A stretch of DNA of 64,000 nt from Prochlorococcus marinus XMU1406 (lineage in GTDB: Bacteria > Cyanobacteriota > Cyanobacteriia > PCC-6307 > Cyanobiaceae), in contig NZ_JAAORG010000003.1 of assembly GCF_017696055.1 (NCBI RefSeq), forward strand, positions 62,001 to 126,000, written 5' to 3'. The translations under genes and the position numbers were made by a program. Below, piece after piece: positions 26,529-37,203 of the stretch (its first letter is position 1; each line of letters starts with the position of its first letter). The notes under the pieces were generated by a model. The model was not told the DNA's origin and searched no databases. It was given only the letters and a program-made list of their open reading frames with translations.

Positions 26529-26831
26529 ATGGCAAAAAAGTCCATGATTGCGAGAGAGGTCAAACGCAAAAAGCTTGTGAAAAAATATGCTGCAAAAAGG
26601 AAATCACTCTTAGATGAATTCAATGCCGCAAAAGATCCAATGGAAAGGTTAGAAATACATAGAAAGATTCAAGGGCTTCCAAGAAACTCTGCTCCAAATA
26701 GAGTACGGAATAGATGTTGGGCAACTGGTAAACCTAGAGGAGTTTATAGAGACTTTGGACTTTGCAGAAATCAATTAAGGCAAAGAGCTCACAACGGTGA
26801 ACTACCTGGGGTAGTTAAATCAAGTTGGTAA
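26529..26831 (+). CDS. rpsN: 30S ribosomal protein S14
   Basis: A 100-residue, zinc-independent S14 with the conserved C-terminal [20 protein letters not shown] and L-R-Q-R-A-H-N-G. It binds 16S rRNA in the head of the small subunit. It stands alone outside the main ribosomal operon, as in other cyanobacteria. Confidence 0.97.
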   Translation: MAKKSMIAREVKRKKLVKKYAAKRKSLLDEFNAAKDPMERLEIHRKIQGLPRNSAPNRVRNRCWATGKPRGVYRDFGLCRNQLRQRAHNGELPGVVKSSW

Positions 26832-27001
26832 GATAAATTTCTGATTTTAATATTATATTTCTTCCAAAAAATGATAATTAAATAAATTAAAGTACAATTC
26901 TTGGTCAATTTTAAAATTTTTTATAGCTTATCTAAATAATTTACTCAATATGTCCCTATAAAATGTAAGAATAAATTATGTATAGATTTATAATTTAAAA
27001 A

Positions 27002-29167
27002 GTGGAAGGACAAAATAAGTCGATCACGTTTGACGGACGAGAGATACGACTAACTACAGGACTATATGCTCCTCAAGCAAGTGGATCAGTAATGATTGAA
27101 TGTGGTGACACTTCTCTATTGGTTACAGCGACAAAAACTGTAAAAAAAGAAACATCAGACTTTCTACCTCTAATATGTGACTATGAGGAAAAACTTTATG
27201 CTGCTGGTAGAATTCCAGGTGGCTTTATGAGGAGGGAAGGGCGCCCACCAGAAAGAGCGACTTTAATTTCAAGATTGATTGATAGGCCAATGAGGCCACT
27301 TTTCCCCGCATGGATGAGAGACGAGATTCAAATCGTCGCATCTTGCCTTTCTCTAGATGAAAGAGTTCCAGCGGATGTTTTGGCTGTCACTGGGGCTTCA
27401 ATAGCAACATTACTTGGAGAAATTCCATTTTATGGGCCTATGGCTGCAGTTAGAGTTGGGCTTATTGGAGATGATTTCATCTTAAATCCAAGCTACAGAG
27501 AGATAGAGAAAGGAGATTTAGACATCGTTGTCGCAGGATCACCTGACGGTATTGTCATGATTGAGGCAGGTGCTAACCAACTATCAGAACAAGACACTAT
27601 CGAAGCTATAGATTTTGGTTATGAGGCAGTATCTGAACTAATTAAATCTCAAGAAGATTTACTAAAAGATTTAGGAATAAAAAATATTAAACCCTCGGAC
27701 CCTGAGGAAGATAAAACATTGTCCTCTTATTTAGAGAAAAATTGTACAAAAGGTATTGAGTTGGTTTTAAAGAAATTTGATCAGTCCAAAGATGCAAGAG
27801 ATCTTGAACTTGAAAAAATAAAAGTTGAAACTCAAGTTAAAATTGAATCTTTGAAGGAGGACAACCAAATAAAGGTTCTTCTATCAGAAAATGATAAGTT
27901 ATTAAGTGCTGACTTTAAAAAACTCACCAAGAAATTAATGAGGTCGCAAATCATTAATGATGGGAAAAGAGTTGATGGAAGAGATCTTGACGAAGTTAGA
28001 AAAATATCAGCTTCAGCGGGAATTCTTCCAAAAAGGGTCCATGGATCGGCTTTATTTCAAAGAGGTTTAACCCAAGTTTTATCTACAACTACATTGGGGA
28101 CTCCTAGTGATGCTCAAGAAATGGACGATCTCAATCCAAGCACAGAAAAAACTTATCTCCATCACTATAATTTCCCTCCATATTCAGTAGGAGAAACCAG
28201 ACCGATGAGAACTCCTGGGAGAAGAGAAATTGGCCATGGAGCATTAGCTGAGAGAGCAATAATCCCTGTGCTCCCTGGGAAAGAAACATTTCCTTATGTG
28301 CTTAGGGTAGTAAGCGAAGTTTTAAGTTCTAACGGATCCACTTCAATGGGTTCTGTTTGTGGAAGTACACTTTCATTATTAGATGCAGGGGTTCCCTTAA
28401 AAGCACCAGTAGGTGGTACTGCTATGGGTTTAATCAAAGAAGGCAAAGAAGTACGAATTCTCACAGATATTCAAGGAATTGAGGACTTTCTTGGAGACAT
28501 GGACTTTAAAGTTGCTGGTACTGAAAAGGGAATAACTGCGTTACAAATGGATATGAAAATTACAGGATTACCTGTATCTATTATTTCTGATGCAATTAAA
28601 AAAGCTCGTCCAGCAAGATTACATATCTTAGAAAAAATGCAAGAGGCAATAGATAAACCTCAAGAATCCCTTTCTCCTCATGCGCCTCGACTTTTAAGCT
28701 TTAGAATTGATCCTGAGCTTATAGGAACAGTTATTGGACCTGGAGGAAGAACTATAAAAGGAATTACTGAAAGAACAAATACAAAAATAGATATAGAAGA
28801 TGGTGGAATCGTAACTATTGCTTCTCATGATGGAGCTGCTGCAGAAGAAGCTCAAAAGATAATAGAGGGATTAACCCGTAAGGTTCATGAAGGTGAGATC
28901 TTCTCTGGAATAGTAACAAGAATAATTCCTATAGGTGCTTTCGTAGAAATATTACCTGGCAAAGAAGGGATGGTTCACATTTCTCAGTTATCGGAAGCAA
29001 GGGTTGAGAGAGTCGAAGATGTAGTTAGACAAGGAGATGAGGTGACTGTAAGAGTTAGAGAAATTGATAGCAGAGGAAGAATTAACCTTACATTAAGAGG
29101 TGTAGGACAAAATAATGGAATGTCTTATCCAGAACCAACCCCGACTCCTGTTGCTCCACTTAATTAA
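27002..29167 (+). CDS. pnp: Polyribonucleotide nucleotidyltransferase (PNPase)
   Basis: A phosphorolytic 3'-5' exoribonuclease and, in cyanobacteria, the main RNA tailing enzyme. The 721 residues start at GTG. The domain order is complete: first RNase PH domain (1 to about 140), helical linker, second catalytic RNase PH domain (about 320-555, with F-Q-R-G-L-T-Q and S-N-G-S-T-S-M), KH (I-G-P-G-G-R-T-I-K near 580) and S1 (about 630-700). A 170-base spacer precedes it. Its end is 3 bases from the convergent cysQ. Confidence 0.97.
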   Translation: MEGQNKSITFDGREIRLTTGLYAPQASGSVMIECGDTSLLVTATKTVKKETSDFLPLICDYEEKLYAAGRIPGGFMRREGRPPERATLISRLIDRPMRPLFPAWMRDEIQIVASCLSLDERVPADVLAVTGASIATLLGEIPFYGPMAAVRVGLIGDDFILNPSYREIEKGDLDIVVAGSPDGIVMIEAGANQLSEQDTIEAIDFGYEAVSELIKSQEDLLKDLGIKNIKPSDPEEDKTLSSYLEKNCTKGIELVLKKFDQSKDARDLELEKIKVETQVKIESLKEDNQIKVLLSENDKLLSADFKKLTKKLMRSQIINDGKRVDGRDLDEVRKISASAGILPKRVHGSALFQRGLTQVLSTTTLGTPSDAQEMDDLNPSTEKTYLHHYNFPPYSVGETRPMRTPGRREIGHGALAERAIIPVLPGKETFPYVLRVVSEVLSSNGSTSMGSVCGSTLSLLDAGVPLKAPVGGTAMGLIKEGKEVRILTDIQGIEDFLGDMDFKVAGTEKGITALQMDMKITGLPVSIISDAIKKARPARLHILEKMQEAIDKPQESLSPHAPRLLSFRIDPELIGTVIGPGGRTIKGITERTNTKIDIEDGGIVTIASHDGAAAEEAQKIIEGLTRKVHEGEIFSGIVTRIIPIGAFVEILPGKEGMVHISQLSEARVERVEDVVRQGDEVTVRVREIDSRGRINLTLRGVGQNNGMSYPEPTPTPVAPLN

Positions 29168-29170
29168 AAA

Positions 29171-30073
29171 CTAAAGAGGATAAATTCCATTATCCTCAAT
29201 AATTTTCTTTATTTCTAGACAAATACTCCCGTGAGTATTTCTATTATTTGTTGCGACTATAATACCTCCTTGTTGGAAACTAGTTTGCCCATAAGTTAGT
29301 AATTGATTATCTAAATTTGTAATTGCTCCACCAGCTGCTTTCAAAATAGATTCTGGCGCAGCAAAATCCCAATCTTTTGGTGAGCTTTTCCCTGGCAAAC
29401 TTAGACAAATATAAATATCACTTTCTCCTCTAACTATAGATGCAATTTTGCAGCCAATGCTTCCCATAATTTTGACTTTGCGAAAATTAATTTTTTGAAT
29501 TAAATTTCTCAAAATTTCATTTCCATGATTTTTACTTGTAACTAAAGTCATTTCTTGAAGATTCTTATTATTTAAAAGATTTGTTTTATATTTTTTACCA
29601 TCTCTTTTTTCACACCATGTTTTTTTTCCGTCTGTAATCCATAATTGATTTTTATCTGGAATCAAAACAAATCCAATATATGGTTTTTGTTTAAAGTTTA
29701 ATGCCAGATGCATTGCATAATTGCCTGTCCCTTGGATAAAATCCTTCGTGCCATCAAGAGGGTCAAGAACCCATATCCAATCTGTTTTACTATTGAAAAT
29801 TTCTGAGGAACTTTTTACATTTTCTTCGCTCAAAATATCCCAGTTAATATTTTTATATTTTTCATTTATTCTTTTAATAATCAACTCATTGACTTGCAAA
29901 TCAGCCAGAGTAACAGGATCATTTTCATTATTATTTTTGAGTATATTTGTTTTATAATCTGATTTTTCTAACAAATTAGAGTAATAAAGCAAAATATCTG
30001 CGGCTTCCCAGCTGAAAAATCTTACATCATCGATAAGATTATTAATATCTACACCAGAAGGTAATTTAATCAT
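29171..30073 (-). CDS. cysQ: 3'(2'),5'-bisphosphate nucleotidase / inositol monophosphatase family
   Basis: Hydrolyses 3'-phosphoadenosine 5'-phosphate (PAP), a by-product of sulfate activation, or inositol phosphates. The 300-residue protein has the metal-binding motifs D-P-L-D-G-T-K-D-F (about 103-111) and W-D-F-A-A-P-E (about 237-243), and S-E-E-N in motif 1. It diverges from rsmI with only 3 bases between the start codons, so each promoter must lie within the other gene. Confidence 0.88.
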   Translation of the reverse strand: MIKLPSGVDINNLIDDVRFFSWEAADILLYYSNLLEKSDYKTNILKNNNENDPVTLADLQVNELIIKRINEKYKNINWDILSEENVKSSSEIFNSKTDWIWVLDPLDGTKDFIQGTGNYAMHLALNFKQKPYIGFVLIPDKNQLWITDGKKTWCEKRDGKKYKTNLLNNKNLQEMTLVTSKNHGNEILRNLIQKINFRKVKIMGSIGCKIASIVRGESDIYICLSLPGKSSPKDWDFAAPESILKAAGGAITNLDNQLLTYGQTSFQQGGIIVATNNRNTHGSICLEIKKIIEDNGIYPL

Positions 30074-30076
30074 TAA

Positions 30077-30937
30077 ATGAATAATACGTACTTATTATCA
30101 CATAGAAAGGAGGAACCAGAAAACGGCATTTTATATATGGTTGGCACACCAATTGGAAATTTAAATGATCTATCCCAAAGAGCATTAAATATCTTGGCAA
30201 ACGTTTCTCTAATTGCTTGTGAAGATACAAGACAAACAAAAAAAATAATAAACAAGTTTAATATTTCAAATAGACTTATAAGTTTTAATAAACATAATTC
30301 TTCAATTAAAATTCCAAAAATTGTAAAAGATCTCAAAGAAGGAAAATCAATCGCAATTGTAAGTGATGCTGGTATGCCAGGAATTTGCGATCCAGGGGAA
30401 GATATTGCTAGGTATGTAAAATCTGAAGGAATAGATGTCATTTGCGTTCCTGGTGCATGTGCTGCTATAACAGCACTTGTTTCAAGTGGCTTACCCTCCT
30501 CTAGTTTTATATTTGAAGGATTTCTACCTAAAAAGAAAATAGATAGAGATAAAATTCTTTTGGAAATTAGCAAAAATCAAAAAACGACAATACTTTACGA
30601 ATCACCTAAGCGGCTGAAAAAATTATTAGGAGAGTTATTTGATTTTTGTGGAGGGGATCGAGAAATTATCGTAGCGAGAGAATTAACTAAGAAATTTGAA
30701 GAACATGTTGGGAATAATATTAATGAAGTTATAGAATTCTTTAGAGATAAAGATATTATTGGTGAAATAACAATCGTTTTAGAAGGTATAAGCAAAAAAG
30801 ATTCTAATTTCGATAAATCAACTATAAAAAAAGAACTCAATGATTTAATAAATGCAGGATTAAGCTTATCAGCAGCTTCTAAATACTTAGCAAAGAAAAA
30901 TGGGCTAAAAAAAAGCGAAATTTATAATATGATTTAA
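30077..30937 (+). CDS. rsmI: 16S rRNA (cytidine(1402)-2'-O)-methyltransferase
   Basis: Methylates the ribose of C1402 in the decoding centre of 16S rRNA. The 286-residue protein belongs to the tetrapyrrole-methylase fold: V-G-T-P-I-G-N-L-N-D-L near the N-terminus, C-E-D-T-R-Q-T-K, S-D-A-G-M-P-G-I-C-D-P-G and V-P-G-A-C-A-A-I-T-A-L. A short extension (about 20 residues) precedes the usual start; Met21 is an alternative. Confidence 0.94.
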   Translation: MNNTYLLSHRKEEPENGILYMVGTPIGNLNDLSQRALNILANVSLIACEDTRQTKKIINKFNISNRLISFNKHNSSIKIPKIVKDLKEGKSIAIVSDAGMPGICDPGEDIARYVKSEGIDVICVPGACAAITALVSSGLPSSSFIFEGFLPKKKIDRDKILLEISKNQKTTILYESPKRLKKLLGELFDFCGGDREIIVARELTKKFEEHVGNNINEVIEFFRDKDIIGEITIVLEGISKKDSNFDKSTIKKELNDLINAGLSLSAASKYLAKKNGLKKSEIYNMI

Positions 30938-30961
30938 AATTCGAATAAGTAATTAATTTAT

Positions 30962-31174
30962 ATGAGCTTCTTAATTAAAAAATTATTCTTTGCAGCCATA
31001 TTCAATTCTTGCTTATTCATGCTTTTATTAATTGGTATACAAAATAGTTCAAATAAAAGCAAAGTAGACTTGATAATAGACAAAACTATTGAACTACCTA
31101 TAAGTTTTATAATGGGATCTAGTTTTATATTAGGTTCTATTTTAGGTAATTTTATTGTTTTAAAAAAAGAATGA
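30962..31174 (+). CDS. Small two-helix membrane protein (LapA/DUF1049-like)
   Basis: A 70-residue protein with hydrophobic helices at about 8-26 and 47-65, separated by a short polar loop (I-Q-N-S-S-N-K-S-K-V-D). The pattern Q-N-x(n)-V-D-L-x(n)-E-L-P-I-S-F-I followed by a glycine-spaced helix resembles the LapA domain. It lies 24 bases downstream of rsmI and is likely co-transcribed. The function is unknown. Confidence 0.6.
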   Translation: MSFLIKKLFFAAIFNSCLFMLLLIGIQNSSNKSKVDLIIDKTIELPISFIMGSSFILGSILGNFIVLKKE

Positions 31175-31187
31175 TGAATAAAATCAC

Positions 31188-31868
31188 TTAGAGAGCTATT
31201 AGATTTTTGGGGCAGACAATTCTTGAAATACCCTTTTCAATAAGAACAGGTGCTGCGATTCTAAATACATCAGTATTTGGAACTTTAAGTACCTTTTGCT
31301 CTTTATTACAGGATTTTTTAGCGAGTTTTAAATCAAAAAATATTTCTAAAGTTTGTCTTTTCAAATCATCATCGGGTAAGAAATCCCATTCTGGAAAATC
31401 CTTTAATAATTTTATCTCTAACTCAATTTTCTTATCCACAATCATATAAACAACATTAGGTAAATCTATATCTGATATGGGGACTGAAGATAATTCTTTT
31501 CGAGATGATTTATCTATCTTGTAATCTAGAGGAGCAATTTCAAAAAAAGACTCCTCATTAGTAAAATCTGATTCAACTCTATTTTCCTTAAAAGATTTTA
31601 AGTAGTTGCGATTTTCATTGATATGGTTATCAATCTCAGGATCTAAAAAATTACCCTCTTTTTCTTTGTGGATATATGAATTAGCTTTTAAGGATTTATT
31701 TTTATTGATTAATTCATTAAATTTTAATTCCCCAAGATTTTTCTTCAAATTTCTTTTTATTGTAACTTTTGTACAATTGAATTGTTTAGATAGGGATTCA
31801 ATAGATTTACCACATTCAAAACTCTGCAGTATTTCACTTTTTTGTCTTTCCGAAAGTCTTTTAGGCAA
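31188..31868 (-). CDS. Helix-turn-helix protein of unknown function
   Basis: A 226-residue protein. The N-terminal 45 residues (S-E-R-Q-K-S-E-I-L-Q-S-F then S-I-E-S-L-S-K-Q-F-N-C-T-K-V-T-I-K-R-N) form a helix-turn-helix like that of resolvases or transposase N-termini. A charged linker follows, then a globular C-terminal part (about 125-226). No catalytic residues of a recombinase are visible, so it is better viewed as a DNA-binding protein. It is the last gene before the AT-rich spacer and tRNA-Arg at the island boundary. Confidence 0.65.
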   Translation of the reverse strand: MPKRLSERQKSEILQSFECGKSIESLSKQFNCTKVTIKRNLKKNLGELKFNELINKNKSLKANSYIHKEKEGNFLDPEIDNHINENRNYLKSFKENRVESDFTNEESFFEIAPLDYKIDKSSRKELSSVPISDIDLPNVVYMIVDKKIELEIKLLKDFPEWDFLPDDDLKRQTLEIFFDLKLAKKSCNKEQKVLKVPNTDVFRIAAPVLIEKGISRIVCPKNLIAL

Positions 31869-32477
31869 AACTAAAAAAATAATTACTTCTTTATTCTAAG
31901 AAAATTTTTAACAAATAATAACCAAAGATAAAGTTAGGTTGCAATTACTATAAAGATTATGTCTAACAAGACAAATTTTAAAAGTTTATCCGCAAAAATT
32001 TTTTTTACAGTTTTTTAAAATTTATAGAGATTATTTTTTGGATTTAAAAAATATACCATCTTAAATTCTTAAAACTACTTATTTTTCTTATGTAATCAAT
32101 AATCGCTCATCATTATTTTATAACTAAATTTAATTTATTTTCTAGTTGGGAATACTAATTAAAATAATATAAAAAATTGCAAAATATTTTTTTTCAAAGA
32201 ATTTTTTTTCTTTTTTTTATTACTTACTATTAAATCTTTAAAAAAGAGTAATTAAGGACTTCAATATAATATCTAAATAAAATCTAAGGTTAATTTATAA
32301 TTATTCAAAAAAGTTTTTTAATTCTTTTTAAATTAAAGTAATATGTATTAATTTGATTCATTTATTAGTTAGTTATACATGGTTGTTATAAAATATAATT
32401 GTTAAAAGTAATGCGGCTATTTTCAAGGATTTTCATTTTCAATCTTTGGTTTATGTAGCAACTATGCAAAAATTTAA
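31869..32477. other. AT-rich intergenic spacer (about 600 bases)
   Basis: No convincing gene was found on either strand. The sequence is dominated by A/T runs; the longest starts give peptides under 25 residues. It should contain promoters for the HTH gene and tRNA-Arg. A small RNA cannot be excluded. Confidence 0.6.
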
Positions 32478-32551
<74 letters not shown>

Positions 32552-32575
32552 TATAAACTTAAAATTTTTCAAATC

Positions 32576-33733
32576 CTATATTAAATCAATCAAAGATTGT
32601 ATGACTAATAATATTATTTCTTTAAAAATTAATAAAGGATAAAATAATAATATTGCTAATCGCTTTAAAAATAAAACAATAATGAAAGGATTGGCTAAAA
32701 TCATTAAAACTAAATCTTTTATGAAATAGTTAAAAATTGAAAGTGGATAACTCTTATTAATTGAAATCTTTTTATTTGATTTTTTATAAATTTTTTTATT
32801 AAGTATCATTTTTTTTGTTTGAATTAAATTAACCCAATACTGCAGGGTTATTTTTTTAAGATTTTGATGTATAAAAATCTTATTTTTATTTAATAAGTTA
32901 TTATTTATCTCTTTATATGAATCTACAATTAAAACAGGCATCTCTTCAAACAAGACATCATTTACTGATGTTTTTATAATTGGAACAACTCCAAGTACAA
33001 GTGCTTCCCAAGTTCTATGACAATCAAAACCCCTGCCTCTAGGGGAAATAATATATTGAGCATCTCGCATAATTCTCCAGAACTTACTCCTAGAGTAAGG
33101 TTTATTAATAAATAGAGAATTTTTAATATTTTTTGATTGTTTATATGCAATTTGTCGTTCTTTATTAAAGTTCCCTTTATTAAGATGAATATCACAAATT
33201 AGTCTGAATTTTCTTTTATGAAAATCATCAAATCTTTTTCTAGAAATTAGATTTAGATTTATATCTTGAAAAATAAAGTGTGTCTTTTTCTCTCCCCAAA
33301 AGTCCTTTCGGTGAATTGTATGATAATCAACCCCCAAAGGAATAGGTGTTACATAATCCCGAAAATCTACGTCACAATTTTGGCAAAACCAATGATATAT
33401 TACGCCTTCCCCTTTTAAATTTTGAAGTTCATTAATATTCATGCCCAACGCCTCTAAAGGGGCATTAACAACAGAATCTCCAGTAACTAAAATAATAATT
33501 TTTTTCTCCTTAACTAAAATTGGATAGACCTCACGAAACCAACTTTTCAAAGCCGAAGAAATAACATAAACTAAGCTTCCTGAAGATATATTAGAGTAAT
33601 CATTAAAGTTAATTTGTGTTATGTCTGAAACGAATAGATTAGGATAAAAATCACATTTATGAGCTATTCCATATTTATTTACAAATTTGGTATGAAATTT
33701 ATGCCCTTTCTTATGTATAAGATTTGAAAACAA
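32576..33733 (-). CDS. Exostosin-like glycosyltransferase-family protein
   Basis: A 385-residue protein. The C-terminal catalytic-like core contains Y-I-I-S-P-R-G-R-G-F-D-C-H-R-T-W-E-A-L and G-V-V-P-I-I-K, matching the exostosin family pattern S-P-x-G-x-G-x-D-x-x-R-x-x-E-A. The last 60 residues are hydrophobic, possibly a membrane hairpin. The first 100 residues have no clear match. The sugar donor and acceptor are unknown. It is the first island gene, on the strand opposite its neighbours. Confidence 0.65.
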   Translation of the reverse strand: MFSNLIHKKGHKFHTKFVNKYGIAHKCDFYPNLFVSDITQINFNDYSNISSGSLVYVISSALKSWFREVYPILVKEKKIIILVTGDSVVNAPLEALGMNINELQNLKGEGVIYHWFCQNCDVDFRDYVTPIPLGVDYHTIHRKDFWGEKKTHFIFQDINLNLISRKRFDDFHKRKFRLICDIHLNKGNFNKERQIAYKQSKNIKNSLFINKPYSRSKFWRIMRDAQYIISPRGRGFDCHRTWEALVLGVVPIIKTSVNDVLFEEMPVLIVDSYKEINNNLLNKNKIFIHQNLKKITLQYWVNLIQTKKMILNKKIYKKSNKKISINKSYPLSIFNYFIKDLVLMILANPFIIVLFLKRLAILLFYPLLIFKEIILLVIQSLIDLI

Positions 33734-33846
33734 GAATATTTGAAATTTAGTACTTTACTCATTTATAATATATCAATATTACTTCTTACCATTTGTTAAA
33801 AGATAAAAATTTAATCATAAAAATTACAAACTAAAGTTGATAAGTA

Positions 33847-35229
33847 ATGGAAAAAGATTTTCTAAAAGGTAAGAGAATAGCCATTACAGCTCTTGAACTA
33901 GAAAATAAAGAGCATAGAGGGATTGCATCCTTTATAAAATCTTCAATTGCAATATTAAGTAAATATGGAGCTGAAATATATTTAATAACTGGATTTGATT
34001 TAGATAAAAATTTCAAAAATAATCTTAACCTAAAAAATGAAAATCTTTTTTTTAGTGAAGTCTATAAGTTTCTTATTAAAGGTAAAGATCACAGAGAACT
34101 TTTTAATTCCAGTACAAAATATAAATTCAAGCTCATCTTAGAGTTAAGTAGGAATTTATTTAAATTATTTATAAACAATTATTTTCTTAAATATAAAGTT
34201 TACAAAATCAATGAGATTTCTAAAGATAAATGGGATTTAAACAATAGAATTAAATATCTAATTAATGTGAAAGGGTTTATTTCCGTAAAAAATATTTTTC
34301 ATTTATGTAGACTAAGAAGCATGCGGCTTCTTTGCCAAGATCCTATTTTAAATTTAAATAAGGAGAATATAAACCTAATAATTTCAAGCAGTCCATTATC
34401 TTTAAAAACACAAAATAATAAATTAATACAAATAATTCATGATGCACTTCCCATAGAAATTACTAGTCATCCTGAAAATGGGTGGATTTTCCGAAACAGA
34501 TTGAATGATGCCCAAAGAAATTGCTCATGTCTATATGTTTCTCAAGAAAGCAAAGCAAGTGTAGGAAATCACTTAAAGATAAAAAATATTTATAGAAATA
34601 AAAATGACATAATTTATCCTATGCCCTCATTAGAAATAGAACTTCTTGAAGAAGCTTTTAAAATAACTTCTCTAAGAGGAATAGATAAAAGTTTTATTCT
34701 TTTTAATTCATCAATTGTTGAGAGAAAAAAGGTTGAGAATGCTGTAAATTATTTTTTAAAATCAAATCTTTCAGATAGAAATTTTTTATTATGCATTGCG
34801 GGAAAGATACATCAAAATGATTATTGCTATCAAATAAAGAATTTATGTAAAAATCATAAAAATATTTTACTATTAGATTATGTAAGCGAAGCTGAAAAAG
34901 CTTGGCTTTTTCTAAATACTTCTCTTTTAATTTCAACATCCTCTTGCGAAGGATTTGGAATACCAATTTTAGATGCTTTGAGCTTAGATATATCTTCATT
35001 AGCCACCTCAATTCCTTCTTATCAAGAAATAAAGAATTTAAACAAGAAAAATAAAATTAATTTAGTTAATCAAAATAAACCAAAAGTTTGGATAGATTAT
35101 TTAAATAGTCTCTCCGCATTTGATATAAAAAATAATTATGAAAAAAGAAGAAGAATTGAACACTTTAAGATTTTCAAAGAGAGTTTAGAAGAAAATTATT
35201 TATTAAAAATCAGAAATTATTTAAATTAA
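33847..35229 (+). CDS. Glycosyltransferase family 4 protein
   Basis: A 460-residue GT-B enzyme. The donor-binding half is clear: I-L-F-N-S-S-I-V-E-R-K-K (about 281), C-I-A-G-K-I-H-Q and the E-x7-E motif in S-S-C-E-G-F-G-I-P-I-L-D-A (about 363, with D in place of the second E). The N-terminal domain is longer and more lysine-rich than usual. It starts a run of plus-strand island genes and presumably adds a sugar to an O-chain or capsule precursor. Confidence 0.8.
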   Translation: MEKDFLKGKRIAITALELENKEHRGIASFIKSSIAILSKYGAEIYLITGFDLDKNFKNNLNLKNENLFFSEVYKFLIKGKDHRELFNSSTKYKFKLILELSRNLFKLFINNYFLKYKVYKINEISKDKWDLNNRIKYLINVKGFISVKNIFHLCRLRSMRLLCQDPILNLNKENINLIISSSPLSLKTQNNKLIQIIHDALPIEITSHPENGWIFRNRLNDAQRNCSCLYVSQESKASVGNHLKIKNIYRNKNDIIYPMPSLEIELLEEAFKITSLRGIDKSFILFNSSIVERKKVENAVNYFLKSNLSDRNFLLCIAGKIHQNDYCYQIKNLCKNHKNILLLDYVSEAEKAWLFLNTSLLISTSSCEGFGIPILDALSLDISSLATSIPSYQEIKNLNKKNKINLVNQNKPKVWIDYLNSLSAFDIKNNYEKRRRIEHFKIFKESLEENYLLKIRNYLN

Positions 35230-35302
35230 AATTAAATTTTATAAAACACTTTATAAACTGTCTTTTTATATATTTTGATATTAGTTATTATGGCATTATT
35301 AC

Positions 35303-37129
35303 ATGATGGTGAATAGCAAAACATTTAATTACTTTTTAGAAATATTTTCTTTTTTACCTAAGACTAGAAGAAAAGAATTTTTTGCATTAATACCTGTTGC
35401 TCTTATTGCTGGTATTTCGGAGATAATAGTTTTATCGATTTTATCAAGATTATTTAACTTCTTAAGTGGACAGCCAAGAGATGCTTTACCTATTTTGAGT
35501 AATCTTTTTGATTTTGATCCAAAATACAAAATTTTAATACTTATATCGAGTTTTATTATTGCTAGTTGGTTCTCATCTTTCATAAAGCTCTATGTTAGAG
35601 CCAAGCAATTAAAGCTTAAAGCTACTATTTGGAGAGATCTTTCCGAATTGGCACTTAAAAACTTACTTTCCCAAGAATATGAATTTTTCATAGAGAACAA
35701 AAATACTGATCTTTCAGCATCTATTCTTGTAAGTATAAATAGAGTAGCCGAAAATATAGTTCTACCAATATTAAAAACTGTAAGTGGAATGTTTTTGATC
35801 ATATTGATATCAATAGCAATTTTATTTTTAGCAAAATCTAGTGCACTAATACTTATTATTGGTTTATTGATTGGATTTCTTTTTATCTCATTATCCATAA
35901 TCCCTTATATTAGATTTGCTACGAAAAAAAGGTTAGAAGTTGAATTGGCATCGAATAATATTATTAATGAATCTCTCAATTCAATAATTGATATAAAATT
36001 AACTAATTCTGAAAACTTTTTTTCACAACAATTTAAGAATATTGGCAGAAACTCAGTACCATCAATCTGGAAAGGAGAAACTCTACCAGAGATTCCAAGA
36101 GCATTAATAGAACCATTTGGAATAACTCTTATTTTCATAATTGGTATTTTGCCATCATTATTTAATTCAGATATAACTGAAATTGCAAAAGTTATACCAT
36201 TTTTAGCAACAATAGCAGCTGCATGCCTCAAGCTTACACCTCCTCTTCAAGATACTTTTAAGGGTTATAATGCGATAAGAGGAGGGCTTCCTGATTTAGA
36301 AGTTACGCTGAATTTAATTAAAAATAAAAATAAGATTAAAATACTAAAAAGAGATAGTTATCTAGAAGATTTCGCCTACCCAAAGAAAACAATAAAATTA
36401 AATAATATTTCTTATATCTATCCCAACTCAAAAACAAATGCAATTAACAATTTATCTTTAAAAATTGATGTAGGATCTAGAATAGCTTTTGTTGGGGGAA
36501 CCGGTAGTGGTAAAACAACTACTGCCAATTTATTACTTCAACTTTTAAGACCTACAGAAGGTAATTTATTATTAGATGATTTACCCTTAAAGCAAAAGCA
36601 TGTGAAACAATGGCAGAATAATTGTGCATATGTACAGCAATCTTTTTATTTGCCAAGCTCTAGTATTTTAGAAAATATAGCTTTTGCTAAAGATAAAGAA
36701 CAAATTAATATTGAGGATGTATGGAAGGCAATAGATTCGGCTAGATTAAAAGAATTAGTTGAAAATCTTCCTGAGGGTTTAAATACTAATATTGGTGATA
36801 GTGGAATTAAATTATCTGGAGGACAAAGGCAAAGATTAGCAATTGCTAGGGCTTTCTATAGAAAATCAAGACTACTAATTCTTGATGAAGCGACAAGTTC
36901 GCTAGATAACAAAACTGAATCTGAAGTTATGAATTCAATTGATTTAATAAGTAATAACTGTACATTAGTTGTTATTGCGCATAGACTTTCAACTGTTATA
37001 AATTCAGATAAAATTTATGAATTTAAAAAAGGTAAGATTATCAATTTTGGTAATTTCGAGCAATTATGTAAAGTATCTGAAAGTTTTCAAGACCTAAATT
37101 TTCTTGAGAATAAAATTTTAAATGGATAA
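35303..37129 (+). CDS. ABC exporter, fused permease and ATPase
   Basis: A 608-residue half-transporter: six transmembrane helices (about 20-330), then a nucleotide-binding domain with Walker A G-G-T-G-S-G-K-T-T (near 395), signature L-S-G-G-Q-R-Q-R, Walker B L-L-I-L-D-E-A-T-S and H-loop V-I-A-H-R-L-S-T. It resembles MsbA/PglK-type flippases. Between a glycosyltransferase and an O-antigen ligase it most likely flips a lipid-linked saccharide across the inner membrane. Confidence 0.88.
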   Translation: MMVNSKTFNYFLEIFSFLPKTRRKEFFALIPVALIAGISEIIVLSILSRLFNFLSGQPRDALPILSNLFDFDPKYKILILISSFIIASWFSSFIKLYVRAKQLKLKATIWRDLSELALKNLLSQEYEFFIENKNTDLSASILVSINRVAENIVLPILKTVSGMFLIILISIAILFLAKSSALILIIGLLIGFLFISLSIIPYIRFATKKRLEVELASNNIINESLNSIIDIKLTNSENFFSQQFKNIGRNSVPSIWKGETLPEIPRALIEPFGITLIFIIGILPSLFNSDITEIAKVIPFLATIAAACLKLTPPLQDTFKGYNAIRGGLPDLEVTLNLIKNKNKIKILKRDSYLEDFAYPKKTIKLNNISYIYPNSKTNAINNLSLKIDVGSRIAFVGGTGSGKTTTANLLLQLLRPTEGNLLLDDLPLKQKHVKQWQNNCAYVQQSFYLPSSSILENIAFAKDKEQINIEDVWKAIDSARLKELVENLPEGLNTNIGDSGIKLSGGQRQRLAIARAFYRKSRLLILDEATSSLDNKTESEVMNSIDLISNNCTLVVIAHRLSTVINSDKIYEFKKGKIINFGNFEQLCKVSESFQDLNFLENKILNG

Positions 37130-37203
37130 AAATTAAAAAAATTTAACCAAAAATTTAAAATAAAATAGTTTAATGATAAATTAAAAAAAAATTAATAATT
37201 TAA

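Noticed and set aside
31188-31868. HTH protein as a transposase or integrase for the island
   Set aside because: Only the helix-turn-helix is present; there is no DDE, Tyr or Ser recombinase motif, and no inverted repeats flank it.
31959-32018. 19-codon frame M-S-N-K-T-N-F in the AT-rich spacer
   Set aside because: Very short, low-complexity and without a clear ribosome binding site.
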